NCBI GenBank assembly: GCA_905116865.2
Contig: CAJHNH020008432.1
Coordinates: 7,501-71,500, forward strand
DNA from: Candidula unifasciata
Taxonomy: Eukaryota > Mollusca > Gastropoda > Stylommatophora > Geomitridae
Direction: 5' to 3'
Length of the DNA: 64,000 bases
In this document: positions 52,030 to 63,159 of the stretch, piece after piece
Layout of the letters: the number at the start of each line of letters is the position of its first letter
How positions within the stretch are numbered: the stretch's first letter is position 1
Made by a program: the position numbers and the translations under genes
Notes under the pieces: generated by a model
What the model was told of the DNA's origin: nothing
Database searches by the model: none
Seen by the model: the letters and a program-made list of their open reading frames with translations, nothing else

Positions 52030-52360
52030 TTTCCTCGTGTGGGTTCTAGGGCCACGGTGGGGGAGGAGGGGTGTAGATCTCTGCTCCCTAGCAAGCATGT
52101 CGTAAAAGCTGACTAATTTGGAGTGTTTCCTTTGAAGTTGTAGTGTATCTGTCTGAGAGACAAGGAACCAGCAGCCTGCAAATAAATAGGCCAGACCTGT
52201 AAAACGGATAGGCACACAAAACTAAATTTCTGGAACAAAACTAAAGTCTTGAAGTTGATGAACAACCAGAACTTTCCACTGAGTTTACAGCCGGTGAACA
52301 CTAAGAAGATGAAGAAGAAGAAGAAGAAGAAGAAGAAGAAGAAGAAGAAGAAGAAGAAGA
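52030..52360 (+). repeat. SINE family A copy with (GAA)n tail
   Basis: Full-length-like: CGTGTGGGTTCTAGGGCC, AGCAAGCATGTCGTAAAAGC, GAGAGACAAGGAACCAGC, CAACCAGAACTTTCCACTG and AGCCGGTGAACACTAAG, then (AAG)n to 52360. Confidence 0.9.
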
Positions 52361-52499
52361 ATCAAAAGATTTAACAATTTATTGCCTAGCATAATTTACC
52401 AAGTGCACTGGGGAAAAGTTTTATGTTTGTGCTTCATCGTATGTATGCTAATTATCTAGTGTCGATGTATGTAAAATAAATTGTGTAATCCATTATTTT

Positions 52500-53050
52500 T
52501 TGTCTTTATTATACAGTAAACGTTTATACGTTTGTCTAAACCGTAAACATTTATCTAAAAAAGTGAACTGTTCTGTTGATTGGGTAGGTTCACATGAGGT
52601 AGATGAACACAAATGGCACTTTTGTGCAGGGCAAGCTTATGAAGCCTGGTGGTGGGGTGGACAACATGATAAACACAAAAACTGCTACACTCTGTAGGTT
52701 TCTCAGTTGTAGAGCAGTTGCAGAACACCACAATACTTGTCTCTGTGGAGGAAAGCACAACAGTAACCTTCAATTTCATTTTACTGATGCTAAGCTAATA
52801 AGTTATGGGGACAGGGTTGATAGCAGGAAGACAAACTGCTAAATGACATTACTTTCAGAGTTCAGGAAGTAAAATGAGAGCTCTGCAGCACTGTCTCTGT
52901 GGATAAATTACATCACTAAGGTGTACAATATGATGAAGACAAACAGCACCACACTGTTGATTTCTCAGCTTGGAGACGGGGGTAGGAGAACTTATAACAC
53001 TGTCTCTGTGGAAAAGGCACATCATAGAACTCTGGTTTCAGCATCAAATC
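52500..53050. other. Diverged repeats of about 200 bp; no gene
   Basis: Words around GTCTCTGTGGA recur near 52738, 52892 and 53005, with TTTCTCAG at 52697 and 52961. Open stretches here share no recognisable domain. Confidence 0.35.
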
Positions 53051-53059
53051 CCAGGGATC

Positions 53060-53660
53060 TTCTAAAAACTGACTCATGAAACAAAGGACACAGGCTAAAC
53101 CTGATCTTCAGAGCAACACGCAAATGATTAACTTTTTCACTATGATAGAGCAGATCACACAGTTTGTAACTATATTTAACTGTCCTTGAGTACTGAAAAA
53201 GTTAACCACTTCAACACGGAGACCCACAAATACATGTGCATGTGCGCACACAAAAACACCACACATAGTGGAGCAAACAAATTAAATTAATGCACTTTAT
53301 TTTCAAAGGCGTGGGAATTAATCATGCAGGCCGTCTGCCCTTCTGGCCTCACCACAGAAGATTAGACTGCCAATGATGCCAATAGGCATGCCATTATCAG
53401 TGTACATCCTAGCAGACTGTCTTCTAGGACAAGTCAATGGGTAGACAACTGCATTAACAGGGACACACAAAGTGTGATGTCTTGCAAGCAAAGGCAAACT
53501 AAGAAATAAATGCAAAGAGTAATGGACCTTTCTCAGGCCACCACAGAGGTGGGCAATACGGTGCTAAGACTCAGACCTTTCTTTAACAGAATAATCAGAA
53601 CTCAAAGTGTGATGTGGTCAGCTTCATGTTGCCGATTTTTACTTCCAACAAAAATGTCCT
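53060..53660. other. No gene called
   Basis: A minus-strand open stretch (53318-53515) encodes ARMYTDNGMPIGIIGSLIFC. I do not recognise it, and it lacks clear splice sites. Confidence 0.3.
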
Positions 53661-53662
53661 GG

Positions 53663-54193
53663 TACACTGATACCTTGGAGTCTAAAGATAATCCATTCTG
53701 AGACGACAACTGAATTCCAAATCGTTCAAGTTGCAAGGCAATGTTTCCTAATGAAAACAGAAACTATAATAATCTGCTCCAAAGTCCAACAGCCTCAATT
53801 TATCTTCCTAAATACAGTATACTGTAAACACAGTAACAAATGATGATCATATCTGAATAAAAAGCTTTTGCCTTACTTTATTTTTCAACACTACACTTTT
53901 CGCCAACCATAACTAATTCACCAAGTATTTTATAGAGAAACAAAATTAACAAATAAATTCATAAAATTAGCTATGAAAATCTTATGAGATGCTGAGACAT
54001 GACATATTCAATACGGAGTATGAAAACAAAACTGAAGCATAGGCATCGCTGTGTGGCAAGGCATGACCAGCATGTGCCAGGCATTCAGTTTCTAAGACAG
54101 CATTCAAGTTTCGAGGCCAAATTCACTTAAATATTTCATTTGCATTCCAAGTTCATATTTTGAAGCTTTCAAAATCCTAGGTACCACTATACT
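53663..54193. mobile_element. Tigger/Tc-type element remnant
   Basis: The left end TACACTGATACCTTGGAGTC and the complement of the right end (ATAGTGGTACCTAGGATTTTG) are imperfect inverted repeats. Interior text resembles 31086-31415 (AAGGCAATGTTTCC and TCCTAAATACAG). Confidence 0.5.
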
Positions 54194-54325
54194 TATTTTA
54201 GGCTGTGTCGATCTAGGAGCGCAGATCAATTATTTAAAAAATATCCCCTGATAGAGATTTGAACCCAAGAACTTTGGACAGGCAGGCAAGTATTTAGCTA
54301 CTGGGCTATCAGCCCAGTGCCCTAA
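54185..54325 (-). repeat. SINE family C copy
   Basis: On the minus strand the head CTGATAGCCCAGTAGCTAAA (A box), TCTTGGGTTCAAATC (B box) and a body fragment. Confidence 0.6.
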
Positions 54326-54329
54326 AAAA

Positions 54330-54890
54330 TTTTGTTTTTAGAAAGTATCTCTCAAAGAAAGATGACCTCGATAATGTAATTTATTCGATAATGATGGTGA
54401 ACATATTAAAAAAGTTAATGATTAACAATTACAACGATGACAAAGACAACTCTTTCAAACAAATTAAATAAATGCCAACAAACTTACATTAAAAATTAAC
54501 CAACAGTAAATCAAGCAAGTGTATGTAAGTAACAAACACATGGTTTTCTACAAGCAAAGAACAACAAGCACTGAAACTGGTGGGGAAAAAGTAAATTAAA
54601 AAAGTAATCACCACAATGGAGGATGAGTAGTTAAATGGACGCAAATAAAGCATCAAAATATAACAATCTTGTAAATTATTGCACAAGACCAAAGCACCAA
54701 ACTGCGCACAACAATCGTAAAAAGCCCTGGTTGGAATTAACACAACTGGAATGAGGTATGAAGTAACAGATAACGTTAACTTTGCTGTTCAGCTAATATT
54801 TAACAGTTTTCCTAGAATAACTCATTTACTTTGAATAGTTGGATGCTTGATGAGAGCTAATCATATAATCTCCTACTCTTCTATATTGCC
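54330..54890. other. No gene recognised
   Basis: AT-rich sequence without identifiable features. Confidence 0.35.
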
Positions 54891-54896
54891 ATTACA

Positions 54897-55440
54897 ATGT
54901 TATGCTGTCCTGTTACAACTGTCTTAACAGTTTTATTATGTCCTGTTACAACTGTCTAAACAGTTTCATTATGTCCTGTTACAACTGTCTAAACAGTTTC
55001 ATTATGTCCTGTTACAACTGTCTAAACAGTTTCATTATGTCCTGTTACAACTGTCTAAACAGTTTCATTATGTCCTGTTACAACTGTCTAAACAGTTTCA
55101 TTATGTCCTGTTACAACTGTCTTAATAGCTGTTGTAAACAGTTTCAATTTGTCTGTTACAACTGTTGTAACAGTTTCATTCTGTCCTGTTACAACTGTCT
55201 AAACAGTTTCATTATGTCCAGTTACAACTGCCTTATTAGCTGTTGTAAACAGTTTTAATCTGTCCTGTTACAACTGTCTTAACAGTTTTATTATGTGCTG
55301 TTACAACTGTCTTAACAGTTTCATTATGTCCTGTTACAATTGTCTTAACAGTTTCATTAAGTCCTGTTACAGCTGTCATAAACAGTTTCAATCTGTCTGT
55401 TACAACTGTTGTAACAGTTTCATTCTGTCCTGTTATAACT
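54897..55440. repeat. 33-bp minisatellite, about 16 copies, each a hairpin
   Basis: Unit ATGTCCTGTTACAACTGTCT then AAACAGTTTCATT. Within each unit AACTGT pairs with ACAGTT, and CTGTTA with TAACAG where the T variant occurs. The plus frame is (MSCYNCLNSFI)n. Confidence 0.95.
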
Positions 55441-55499
55441 GGCTTAGTTTAATATGATCACTGCAAGAAAAGCCTCAGAATTTAATACCTTTGAAATAA

Positions 55500-55885
55500 A
55501 AATCATTTATACAATAACTAGTGCTTGCTTTTGCAGGCAACATCATTCCACAGACAAGACATAACAAGCCCCTCTCCTAAAGGCAGACTCTATACCTCCA
55601 CGACTCCTTTTCAAGACACTCACTCTTCCCTAAAAAGATAATTTCTACCTCTAAAACACTCAATTCTTCCTTATACCTCTAAAAAACTTCCCTCTCTCCT
55701 AGACCCAGACTTTGTGCCTCTAAATTACTCCCTACAGAAACTATGATAAAAACTACACACTTGCCCTGAAGAACGAAGTCTTAAAACATACCCAGGATCT
55801 TCGGAGCAAGTGGCAAATGGCTTAGCTACTCCGCCACATTCTGAGAGGAAAAATTAAATGACCCTTAACAAATTTGTGGTATGAT
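55500..55885. other. No gene recognised
   Basis: Contains a loose repeat of ...CTCCCT/ACTCNYTCC words and a minus-strand tRNA-like GTGGCGGAGTAGCTAAGCC near 55827-55845. Confidence 0.35.
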
Positions 55886-56545
55886 GGTCAATTAAGGCTT
55901 TGTGAAGTCAGTAGTATTGGGTAAACAGGCACAGGTATCACAGCCCATCTGTAAACCATAACAACCCGATGGTCCTTTGAGGATGAACACAGAAGAAGGA
56001 GGAGGACAGGAGGAGGAGGAGGAGGAGGAGGAGGAGGAGAAGAAGAAGAAGAAGAAGAAGAAAGAAGAAAAACAAGAAGAAGAAAGAAGAAAAATATCAC
56101 AGCGCATCTATAAACCATAACAACCCAATGGTCCTTTAAGGATGAACACAGAAGAAGGAGGAGGAGGAGGAGGAGGAGGAGGAAAAGAAGAAGAAGAAGA
56201 AGAAGAAGAAAGAAGAAAAACAAGAAGAAGAAAGAAGAAAAATATCACAGCGCATCTGTAAACCATAACAACCCAATGGTCCTTTAAGGATGAACACAGA
56301 AGAAGGAGGAGGGGAGGAGGAGGAGGAGAAGAAGAAGAAGAAGAAGAAGAAGAAGAAGAAGAAGAAGAAGAAGAAGAAGAAGAAGAAGAAGAAGAAGAAG
56401 AAGAAAAAAGAAAAACAAGAAGAAGAAAGAAGAAGAAAAACAAGAAGAAGAAAGAAGAAAAACAAGAAGAAAGAAGAAAAACAAGAAGAAGAAGAAGAAG
56501 AAGAAAGAAGAAAAACAAGAAAGAAGAAAAACAAGAAGAAGAAGA
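55885..56545. repeat. Triplicated SINE-3'-end plus (GAA)n/(GGA)n unit
   Basis: The block ATCACAGCSCATCTRTAAACC, ATAACAACCCRATGGTCC, GGATGAACACAGAAGAAGG occurs at 55937, 56095 and 56246. Each is followed by (GGA)n then (AGA)n; the last is longest (to 56545). The shared text shows tandem copying of a retroelement 3' end with its microsatellite tail. Confidence 0.9.
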
Positions 56546-56843
56546 CTCATTAAAGTTTTTTTTATTAAATCATTACAAATTAAGATAACACAGTGTATTT
56601 GTTGTACTTCTATTTCTATAGTTCACAACTTTCACTTCTCTGTATGCCTTACAATTTATGTTCCCCTTATGCCTTTAAACTTTTTTCCCCTGCTGGTTAG
56701 TCGGGCTTCCAGCTTCACTGCAGTGGGTCACCCCATGATTGCTCCATTCTTGTGCTATCAAAAACCACATAAAATACAACTGTCAGATGTGAACAGACAG
56801 CAGTCTGAACAAAACCAACAGTCCACAGACACATTTTTCATTC

Positions 56844-56851
56844 CTTTACAC
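56844..56851. other. Worn left target duplication of the SPIN-like element
   Basis: CTTTACAC here versus CTCTATAC at 57049-57056; 6 of 8 match. Confidence 0.55.
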
Positions 56852-57048
56852 CATTGGTTCTCAAACTGTGGGTCGCGACCCTTTTGGGGGTCCAATGATC
56901 CTTTCACAGGGATCACCGAAGACCATAAAAAAACACATACTCACTGAAGTTATGAAGTAGCAACGAAAATAATTTTATGGTGGGGGGTCACCACAACATG
57001 AGGAACTGTATTTAAGGGTCACGTTATTAGGAAGGTTGAGAACCATTG
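56852..57048. mobile_element. SPIN-like non-autonomous hAT element
   Basis: Left end CATTGGTTCTCAAACTGTGG then GTCGCGACCC. The right end reads AGGAAGGTTGAGAACCATTG. The interior has CCTTTCACAGGGATC, GTAGCAACGAAAATAATTTT and GTCACCACAACATGAGGAAC. These words match, from memory, the SPIN (Space Invader) MITE known from tetrapods and, by horizontal transfer, from a pond snail and a triatomine bug. Length is 197 bp, no coding capacity. Confidence 0.8.
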
Positions 57049-57059
57049 CTCTATACTTT

Positions 57060-57480
57060 CTTATGTAATACTTTGGAAGAAAGACATAGTAAAAGATCTA
57101 TGCTGTACAAACAGCAAAAAGGCTGAGAGAAACAAAAAGACAGAGTACTCCAAAAACACGGAGTAACAATTCCATAAATCAAATATGTGTAAATAATAAT
57201 TCTTTTTTCCACAAACAATTAACATGTGTAAATAGTTTTTTTTTTCTTTCATACTTAAAACATGATTAACATTTTTAAAGTCATGGAAATATGATATATA
57301 ATTGATGTTAGTAAAACATGACATAATTACAGTCAGTGAAACATGATTTATAAATAAAGTGAGTAAAACATGACTTATAATTAAAGTCAGGGAAAGATGA
57401 CTTATAATTGAAATCTGCAAAATATGACTTTTAAAATAAAGACAGCAAACTAAAGACTTGTAATTAAAATAAATAAAACA
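57060..57480. other. No gene; repeated GTAAAACATGACTTATAATT words
   Basis: AT-rich with seven or so loose copies of AAAACATGACTTATAATTAA, a decayed tandem repeat of roughly 30 bp. Confidence 0.5.
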
Positions 57481-57494
57481 TGACTTAATTAAAG

Positions 57495-57623
<129 letters not shown>

Positions 57624-57819
57624 AGTCATGGAATACTTCAGGAAATAATTAAAATCAGGAAAATATGGCAAACATTTTTCTTCTAATCATTTTATGACCA
57701 AACGGTAAGTTGCCTGGTTGGAATCAGCCCAGATGTTAATCTTTGACACACAACACAATGAGGGTACAATCAATATATTGAACAATTTACTGCCCGGCAT
57801 ATTTTTCTGTATCTCATCG

Positions 57820-57990
57820 GGTGCATCACTACACATATTTTCACTTTACAGGCTTATCTGTACACAGACTTACGGTTCACTGTCTCTCAGGCAGATCAAC
57901 TCTTTCTAAGGAAACGCCCCTAATCAGTCCATTTTTAAGGACATGCTTGTTATTCATTTTTATCATAAATATGGGGCCCCGCAGCCCACA
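57820..57990 (-). repeat. Partial SINE family A copy
   Basis: TTTTCACTTTACAGGCTTATC, CTGTCTCTCAGGCAGATCAAC, CCCCTAATCAGTCCATTTTT and ATGGGGCCCCGCAGCCCACA. Confidence 0.7.
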
Positions 57991-58034
57991 TGAGCAATAC
58001 AAATCCTTTCAAGTGAAATTTTGTTTTAAAGAAA

Positions 58035-58165
58035 AAAAATTTTTTAATGTCTCTTGTCATATTTGAGAAAAATAAAAAACACTGTCTCTTGTCATCTTGT
58101 CATATTTGAGAGAAAAAAGACAACACTGTCTCTGGTCATCTTGTCATATTTGAAAAAAAAACAAC
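58035..58165. repeat. About 45-bp tandem repeat, three copies
   Basis: CTCTTGTCATCTTGTCATAT words recur with A-rich spacers. Confidence 0.7.
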
Positions 58166-58169
58166 AACC

Positions 58170-58615
58170 AAATAACACCATCTCTTGTCACACAGCAGAC
58201 TTTTCAACAGAAGTCCAATATTAACCATGTGATCATCACAGAAGTCTTAAGATTACCCATGTGCTCCTGTTGTGTATATAGATATCATTGGACTGCCCTT
58301 CCTAATAAACTGCAACTAATGAGATGTGCCAGACAAGAAACTGTGTTGACAATGTCTGTGCTCTCATTTAAATTCACAGTGGGGAAAACAGTTTTGAATA
58401 CAATAAACTGTGCCATGAAGGTCTGAGCTGAGAGAATTAAAGTATTCTGTGCAGTCGCTTTCTTTTTTAACATATAATAAATGGCTCAATACACAATGAG
58501 AGGAGAAAACATTTTGTTTTTCACACTATTTCAATGTATAATTGCTTAGTGTACAAAAAGTTTTTAAAAAAAATTACAAATAGGTAGTTGTAGATATTTA
58601 AATGTTAAAGATTAA
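58170..58615. other. No gene recognised
   Basis: AT-rich sequence without features. Confidence 0.35.
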
Positions 58616-58617
58616 AG

Positions 58618-58800
58618 TCGAAAGAATTGACTTCACCGGGTTTTATCCCATATGGCTCAGTCTCTCTCCACAGAACAGCTAGCAGCCTGCCGAGAGCACT
58701 GCAGAGCATGAACTCCGTGCTCCGACGACGATCCCCAGGGACCTCAGTAAAAATTGCACTCATGAACTGAAGGGCGCAGCTGTGGAGCGAACCCACAACT
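58618..58800 (-). repeat. SINE family D copy
   Basis: On the minus strand GTTGTGGGTTCGCTCC (good B box) starts the visible part, followed by ACTGAGGTCCCTGGGGATCG and a GAGACTGAGCCATATGG end. The A-box side of the head lies in the adjoining array. Confidence 0.75.
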
Positions 58801-58802
58801 TT

Positions 58803-59590
58803 CAGTTGTAGCAATCCTGTGACTTCCGACTGCTCAGTGTAAAAGACACTGAGGATAAAAAACACAGTTGTAGCAATCCTGTGACTTCCGACTGCTCAGT
58901 GTAAAAGACACTCAGGAAAAAAGAACACAGTTGTAGCAATCCTGTGACTTCCGACTGCTCAGTGTAAAAGACAATGAGGAAAAAAAACACAGTTGTAGCA
59001 ATCCTGTGACTTCCGACTGCTCAGTGTAAAAGACACTGAGGAAAAAAGAACACAGTTGTAGCAATCCTGTGACTTCCGACTGCTCAGTGTAAAAGACACT
59101 GAGGAAAAAAAAACACAGTTGTAGCAATCCTGTGACTTCCGACTGCTCAGTGTAAAAGACACTGAGGGAAAAAAAACACAGTTGTAGCAATCCTGTGACT
59201 TCCGACTGCTCAGTGTAAAAGACACTGAGGAAAAAAGAACACAGTTGTAGCAATCCTGTGACTTCCGACTGCTCAGTGTAAAAGACACTCAGGAAAAAAG
59301 AACACAGTTGTAGCAATCCTGTGACTTCCGACTGCTCAGTGTAAAAGACACTGAGGAAAAAAGAACACAGTTGTAGCAAACCTGTGACTTCCGACTGCTC
59401 AGTGTAAAAGACACTGAGGAAAAAAAAACACAGTTGTAGCAATCCTGTGACTTCCGACTGCTCAGTGTAAAAGACACTCAGGAAAAAAGAACACAGTTGT
59501 AGCAATCCTGTGACTTCCGACTGCTCAGTGTAAAAGACACTGAGGAAAAAAGAACACAGTTGTAGCAATGCTGTGACTTCCGACTGCTCA
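58803..59590. repeat. 62-63-bp minisatellite, 13 copies, from a SINE head
   Basis: The unit contains CAGTTGTAGCAATCCTGTGA, CTTCCGACTGCTCAGTGTAA and AAGACACTGAGGAAAAAAG. In antisense, TGAGCAGTCGG occupies the A-box position of the neighbouring SINE D. Length varies only in the A run, which shifts the open frames on the minus strand. Confidence 0.95.
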
Positions 59591-59594
59591 AACA

Positions 59595-60175
59595 GAATGA
59601 GTTAAGAGAGTTTAAAGCATGCTGTCCAGATTTAATTCTGATGATGAATAAATAAATGGCTCTACACTGAATTAAGCCTCAATTAAACATTGCTTTTTTA
59701 AAAGTCTTAATAAAGCTGTTATATCATTCTTTGACATATAATTACCCATTTTACAATCCCATTTTACAATCAGTTTATAAAATTAAAACATTTCATTAGT
59801 CATTGTACTATGATAATTAAGTGCACAAAAGGTTCAATTTGTTGTGGTCATTTTTACATATAATTTACCAATTTACGAGATAAGAAAAAGTATTTTGTTG
59901 CAGTCATTGTCTGACGTTCTACACTGCTCAATAAACTGTAATTTATGAAAATAAAAGCACTTCATCAGAATTTATTTTGTGATGCACAATAATCAGCCGA
60001 AGAAACTAAATAATTTGTTGTAGCCGTTTTAAAAAAATGCATACTTGCTCGATAAACATTCAGTGATAAAAATGTTAAACTTTACTGTGGTAATTGTTTT
60101 AAAATGTATAACAAAGGGTTCAATATAAAACCAGCCACACACACGTTTTTTGTAGTTGCTCTCTAACATATAATA
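59595..60175. other. No gene recognised
   Basis: AT-rich. Loose repeats of TTTGTTG...CATTTTA words were seen, too diverged to call. Confidence 0.35.
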
Positions 60176-60179
60176 ATAA

Positions 60180-60260
60180 ATGCTCTTAGACCACCAGGCA
60201 GACCAAGAAGACGATGGAGAGATAACGTCTGGACAGACCTGAAAACACTTGGTAATCACG
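60180..60260 (+). pseudogene. LINE C-terminal scrap
   Basis: RPPGRPRRRWRDNVWTDLKTLG, the basic C-terminal motif of non-LTR elements. A second scrap (60385-60445) encodes LQQIFGPIIDANSG. Confidence 0.55.
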
Positions 60261-60838
60261 AGGTTAATATTAGACTTCTGTTGAGAAATTTACAGTGTAA
60301 CAACATAACAACAGACAATGGTTTTTTTCTGGGGGGTGGGTTATTGTACTTCACTTAAAAAAATAGACGACGCCTTTTTAAAAATTTTCAAAATCCAAGT
60401 CTTACAACAAATCTTTGGACCCATCATAGATGCAAACAGCGGGTAATGGAGGGTTGAGTAATAATGAAATTTATACTAAACTGCAATATAGAATACGTTA
60501 AGAACATTTTAATCATCTGTTGCAAAAATTCTTAAATATTAACTTGTTTGCTTAGCATAAAATTTAATCAGAAAATTTCCAGCAATCTTTTATAGGATTA
60601 CAGAATTAAGTATTCTGTTAATAGGATCCTCTGATGTGTAATAAATTTTTCATAAAAAAATTTTGTAATAAAATGGACTGGAAAAATTTAAGTCTCCTTC
60701 TTCCTTCTCTCTGTTCATCCAAAGATGTAAATGTGTTGTGTCCGTTTACAGCACGGCTGCAATATCTGTGCCTTTCAGCCGACAAATCTGACCTCTGTCC
60801 GCAATTTTTGTTCGGGTTAGCCTTCCCAGATTTAAGTA

Positions 60839-62117
60839 CAGTGAAACCTCGCTTAACGAGCATAATTTGTTCCAGAATCAAACTCGTTAAGTGAAACAAA
60901 TTTTCTCATATAAATTAATGTAAAATACGATAATGCGTCCCATGCTAAAAAAAAATACTCTCAAAATGCTATGTATAACCATTATTTAAAGAAAATTATA
61001 TATATATTGTTAAGGAGAGTGAATCAACTTCATCTTTTCTTCAAACGCAGAACAAACCCACCTGGAATTGGAATTCGATTTGCTAAAAAAAAAAAAAAAA
61101 AAATTTTTAAAGTTGCAATAATTATGATACATACCGAATTATTCTTTACTAGAAAGATGTCCAGAGACATTTGTTTTTGCCGACGCTTCAAAATTTGGCG
61201 AAAATGCGACATAGCATTATCATTAAATAAATTTGGAGCGTGCATAGCCACTTCCTTATTAGGGTGATGTTTCTCAATGTGAGATGCAAAGCAACAGTTT
61301 CCGATGCTTTCAGCATTTCTCTTATTTCGCCAGAAGATTGTTGCTTTTCTGTTACCTCCTCCCCCTCTGACAAATTTTCCTCCAAAACTGTTTGCTGTGA
61401 AACACAATGCAACTCCATCAGCTCTTCGGTCGTCCGCTCTTGGCTGTGCTGTTCCACAAGCTCTTCGATATCACTGTTATCCACCTACAATACCACGATA
61501 GTGGCCAAAGACACAATCTCGTTGACTACTGGTTCCACAGGCACTGTCTCGAACCCCTCAAAGTCACAAATCGGCAACGCTCTCCGGCCAAAGCTTCTTC
61601 CAAGCAGAAGTTAGGGTTCTCTTGGTAACCCCTTCTCACGCCTTGTCCATCATCTTGTGGCAGGCAACGATGTGGAAGTGATTTTTCCAATACTCTTTGA
61701 GAGGGAGGTTGGTCCCTTTAGTCACCTGAAAACAATGCTCGAAGAAAGCTTTAGTGTAGAGCTTCTTAAAGTTGAAAATAATTTGCTGGTCCATGGGCTG
61801 AAGTAACAGAGTGATGTTAGGAGGCAGAAACTGGATCTTGATGAACTTAAATTCTTCAGGGACGTCATCTTGTAGGCCTGGAGGATTCATGTACAAATAT
61901 CACAATTTAACACAAGTTTGAGAAAATGTGTGATCACAAGCGACACTACGATGCTACTGGAACGAGTGCTAAACACAGACTGATGTAAAATGCGCACAAT
62001 CTGGGACTTTCCCTCTCCTCGCCACTCGTTATGCAAAACGTCGCTCGTTAAGCAATTCATTCTTTTACAATTTCTTTTACTCGTTATGAGAGGTGCTCGT
62101 TAAGCGAGGTTCTACTG
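60839..62117 (-). mobile_element. Tigger/pogo-type transposon, internally deleted
   Basis: Ends CAGTGAAACCTCGCTTAACG (continuing AGCA) and the complement of CAGTAGAACCTCGCTTAACG (AGCA) form 24-bp inverted repeats with two mismatches. A TA dinucleotide on each side is the expected target duplication. At 1279 bp it is shorter than a typical 2-2.5-kb autonomous element. Confidence 0.85.
61188..61896 (-). pseudogene. Tigger/jerky-type DDE transposase C-terminal remnant
   Basis: The minus strand first gives IQFLPPNITLLLQPMDQQII with FNFKKLYTKAF, the block before the last catalytic residue in Tigger/Jerky proteins. A separate frame (61484-61188) gives SDIEELVEQHSQERTTEELM with ELH, the usual acidic C-terminal helix. 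Frameshifts separate the two, and the N-terminal DNA-binding half is missing. Confidence 0.8.
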
Positions 62118-62119
62118 TA

Positions 62120-62860
62120 TTCTGATATAGCCATACTCTTGGGTACAATAAATAGTCCAATGAAAATATATGAATCAATTCAAGCAATTTGTTATGAATC
62201 AGTACATACAACACAAATTTGTTAGTTATGCACTCAACCTGGAGTAAAACTAATTAGAGTCCAAAAACCTATAACAGTATGTTATGGCCACTGTATATCA
62301 AATTACTTTGCAATTTGTTAATTATATCAAAGAAAATACAGCAATGGTATGGAAGGAATCAAAGAAACAATGTACTGCACTGTTAGAACAACAGTATATG
62401 CAGCATAAAAACATTACACATGTAAATGGCACTTTGATGTAGCTACAGGGTTGTATAAGTAAGTCAGTACAAAAGGCGTTGATCTCATTGGTCTCAAGAA
62501 TGTCATACGATGAACAAGGCAATTATTAAACAAGTGAGGAGTATGTGGCAGTATTTTATTTTACAACATACAAATAAGGCAACCCAGTCAGCAACAGCAA
62601 ATAAACTGCAAGCTTATTTATTTTTATTTTTTATATTTTTTTTTTTAATGGGAATTGGAGCGCAAAGGGTTATGTGGGTTTCCCTATGTCAGACGTTCGT
62701 ATCCACACATGTTTGTGCAGGAGCATGGCAAATTGCTGCAATGGATCGTCTCTCATTTTCACCTTTCTCTTTCCATAAATGTTTTCATTTGTCACAAACT
62801 GTTTCTTCTTCTTCTTCTTCTTCTTTTTTTGTTCTCCTGTCAGTGATTTTTCTGATGAGA
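62120..62860. other. No gene recognised
   Basis: AT-rich with a T run at 62637-62646 and (TTC)n at 62803-62826. Confidence 0.35.
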
Positions 62861-62870
62861 AGACCACACG

Positions 62871-63158
62871 CCTCTATGAAGTCTGTGGTGTGATGCACAT
62901 CTTCAAATGTTTCCACACAGCTTGGTTTCCACTGGAATGCCACTGGCCAATCCTGGGATCTCTCTACTGCCTCTATGAAGTTTGTGGTGTGATGCATCTC
63001 TTTAACTGTTTCCAAACAGTTTGGTTTCCACAGGAATGCCACTAGCATCTCTCTACTGCCTCTATGAAGTTTGTGGTGTGATGCATGTCTTTAACTGTTT
63101 CCACACAGCCTGGATTCCACTGGAATGCCACTGGCCAAACCTGGGATCTCTCTACTGC
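62871..63158. repeat. About 99-bp tandem repeat, three copies
   Basis: Unit starts CCTCTATGAAGTTTGTGGTG at 62871, 62970 and 63059, and ends GGGATCTCTCTACTG. The middle copy lacks about 10 bp. Confidence 0.9.
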
Positions 63159-63159
63159 G

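Noticed and set aside
53318..53515. Minus-strand exon with TDNGMPIGIIGSLIFCGEA
   Set aside because: No splice sites of quality, no recognised family, and neighbouring text resembles repeat 3' ends.
54902..55258. Cys/Asn-rich repeat protein (MSCYNCLNSFI units)
   Set aside because: Product of the 33-bp satellite; no gene context, and the frame breaks in later units.
56108..56553. Long Phe/Leu/Ser- or Lys/Glu-rich open frames
   Set aside because: Translations of (GAA)n/(CTT)n in different frames.
58912..59568. 218-residue repetitive open frame on the minus strand (LSVFYTEQSEVTGLLQL units)
   Set aside because: It is the translation of the 63-bp SINE-derived array. A-run length changes shift the frame between neighbouring units, so it is not under coding constraint.
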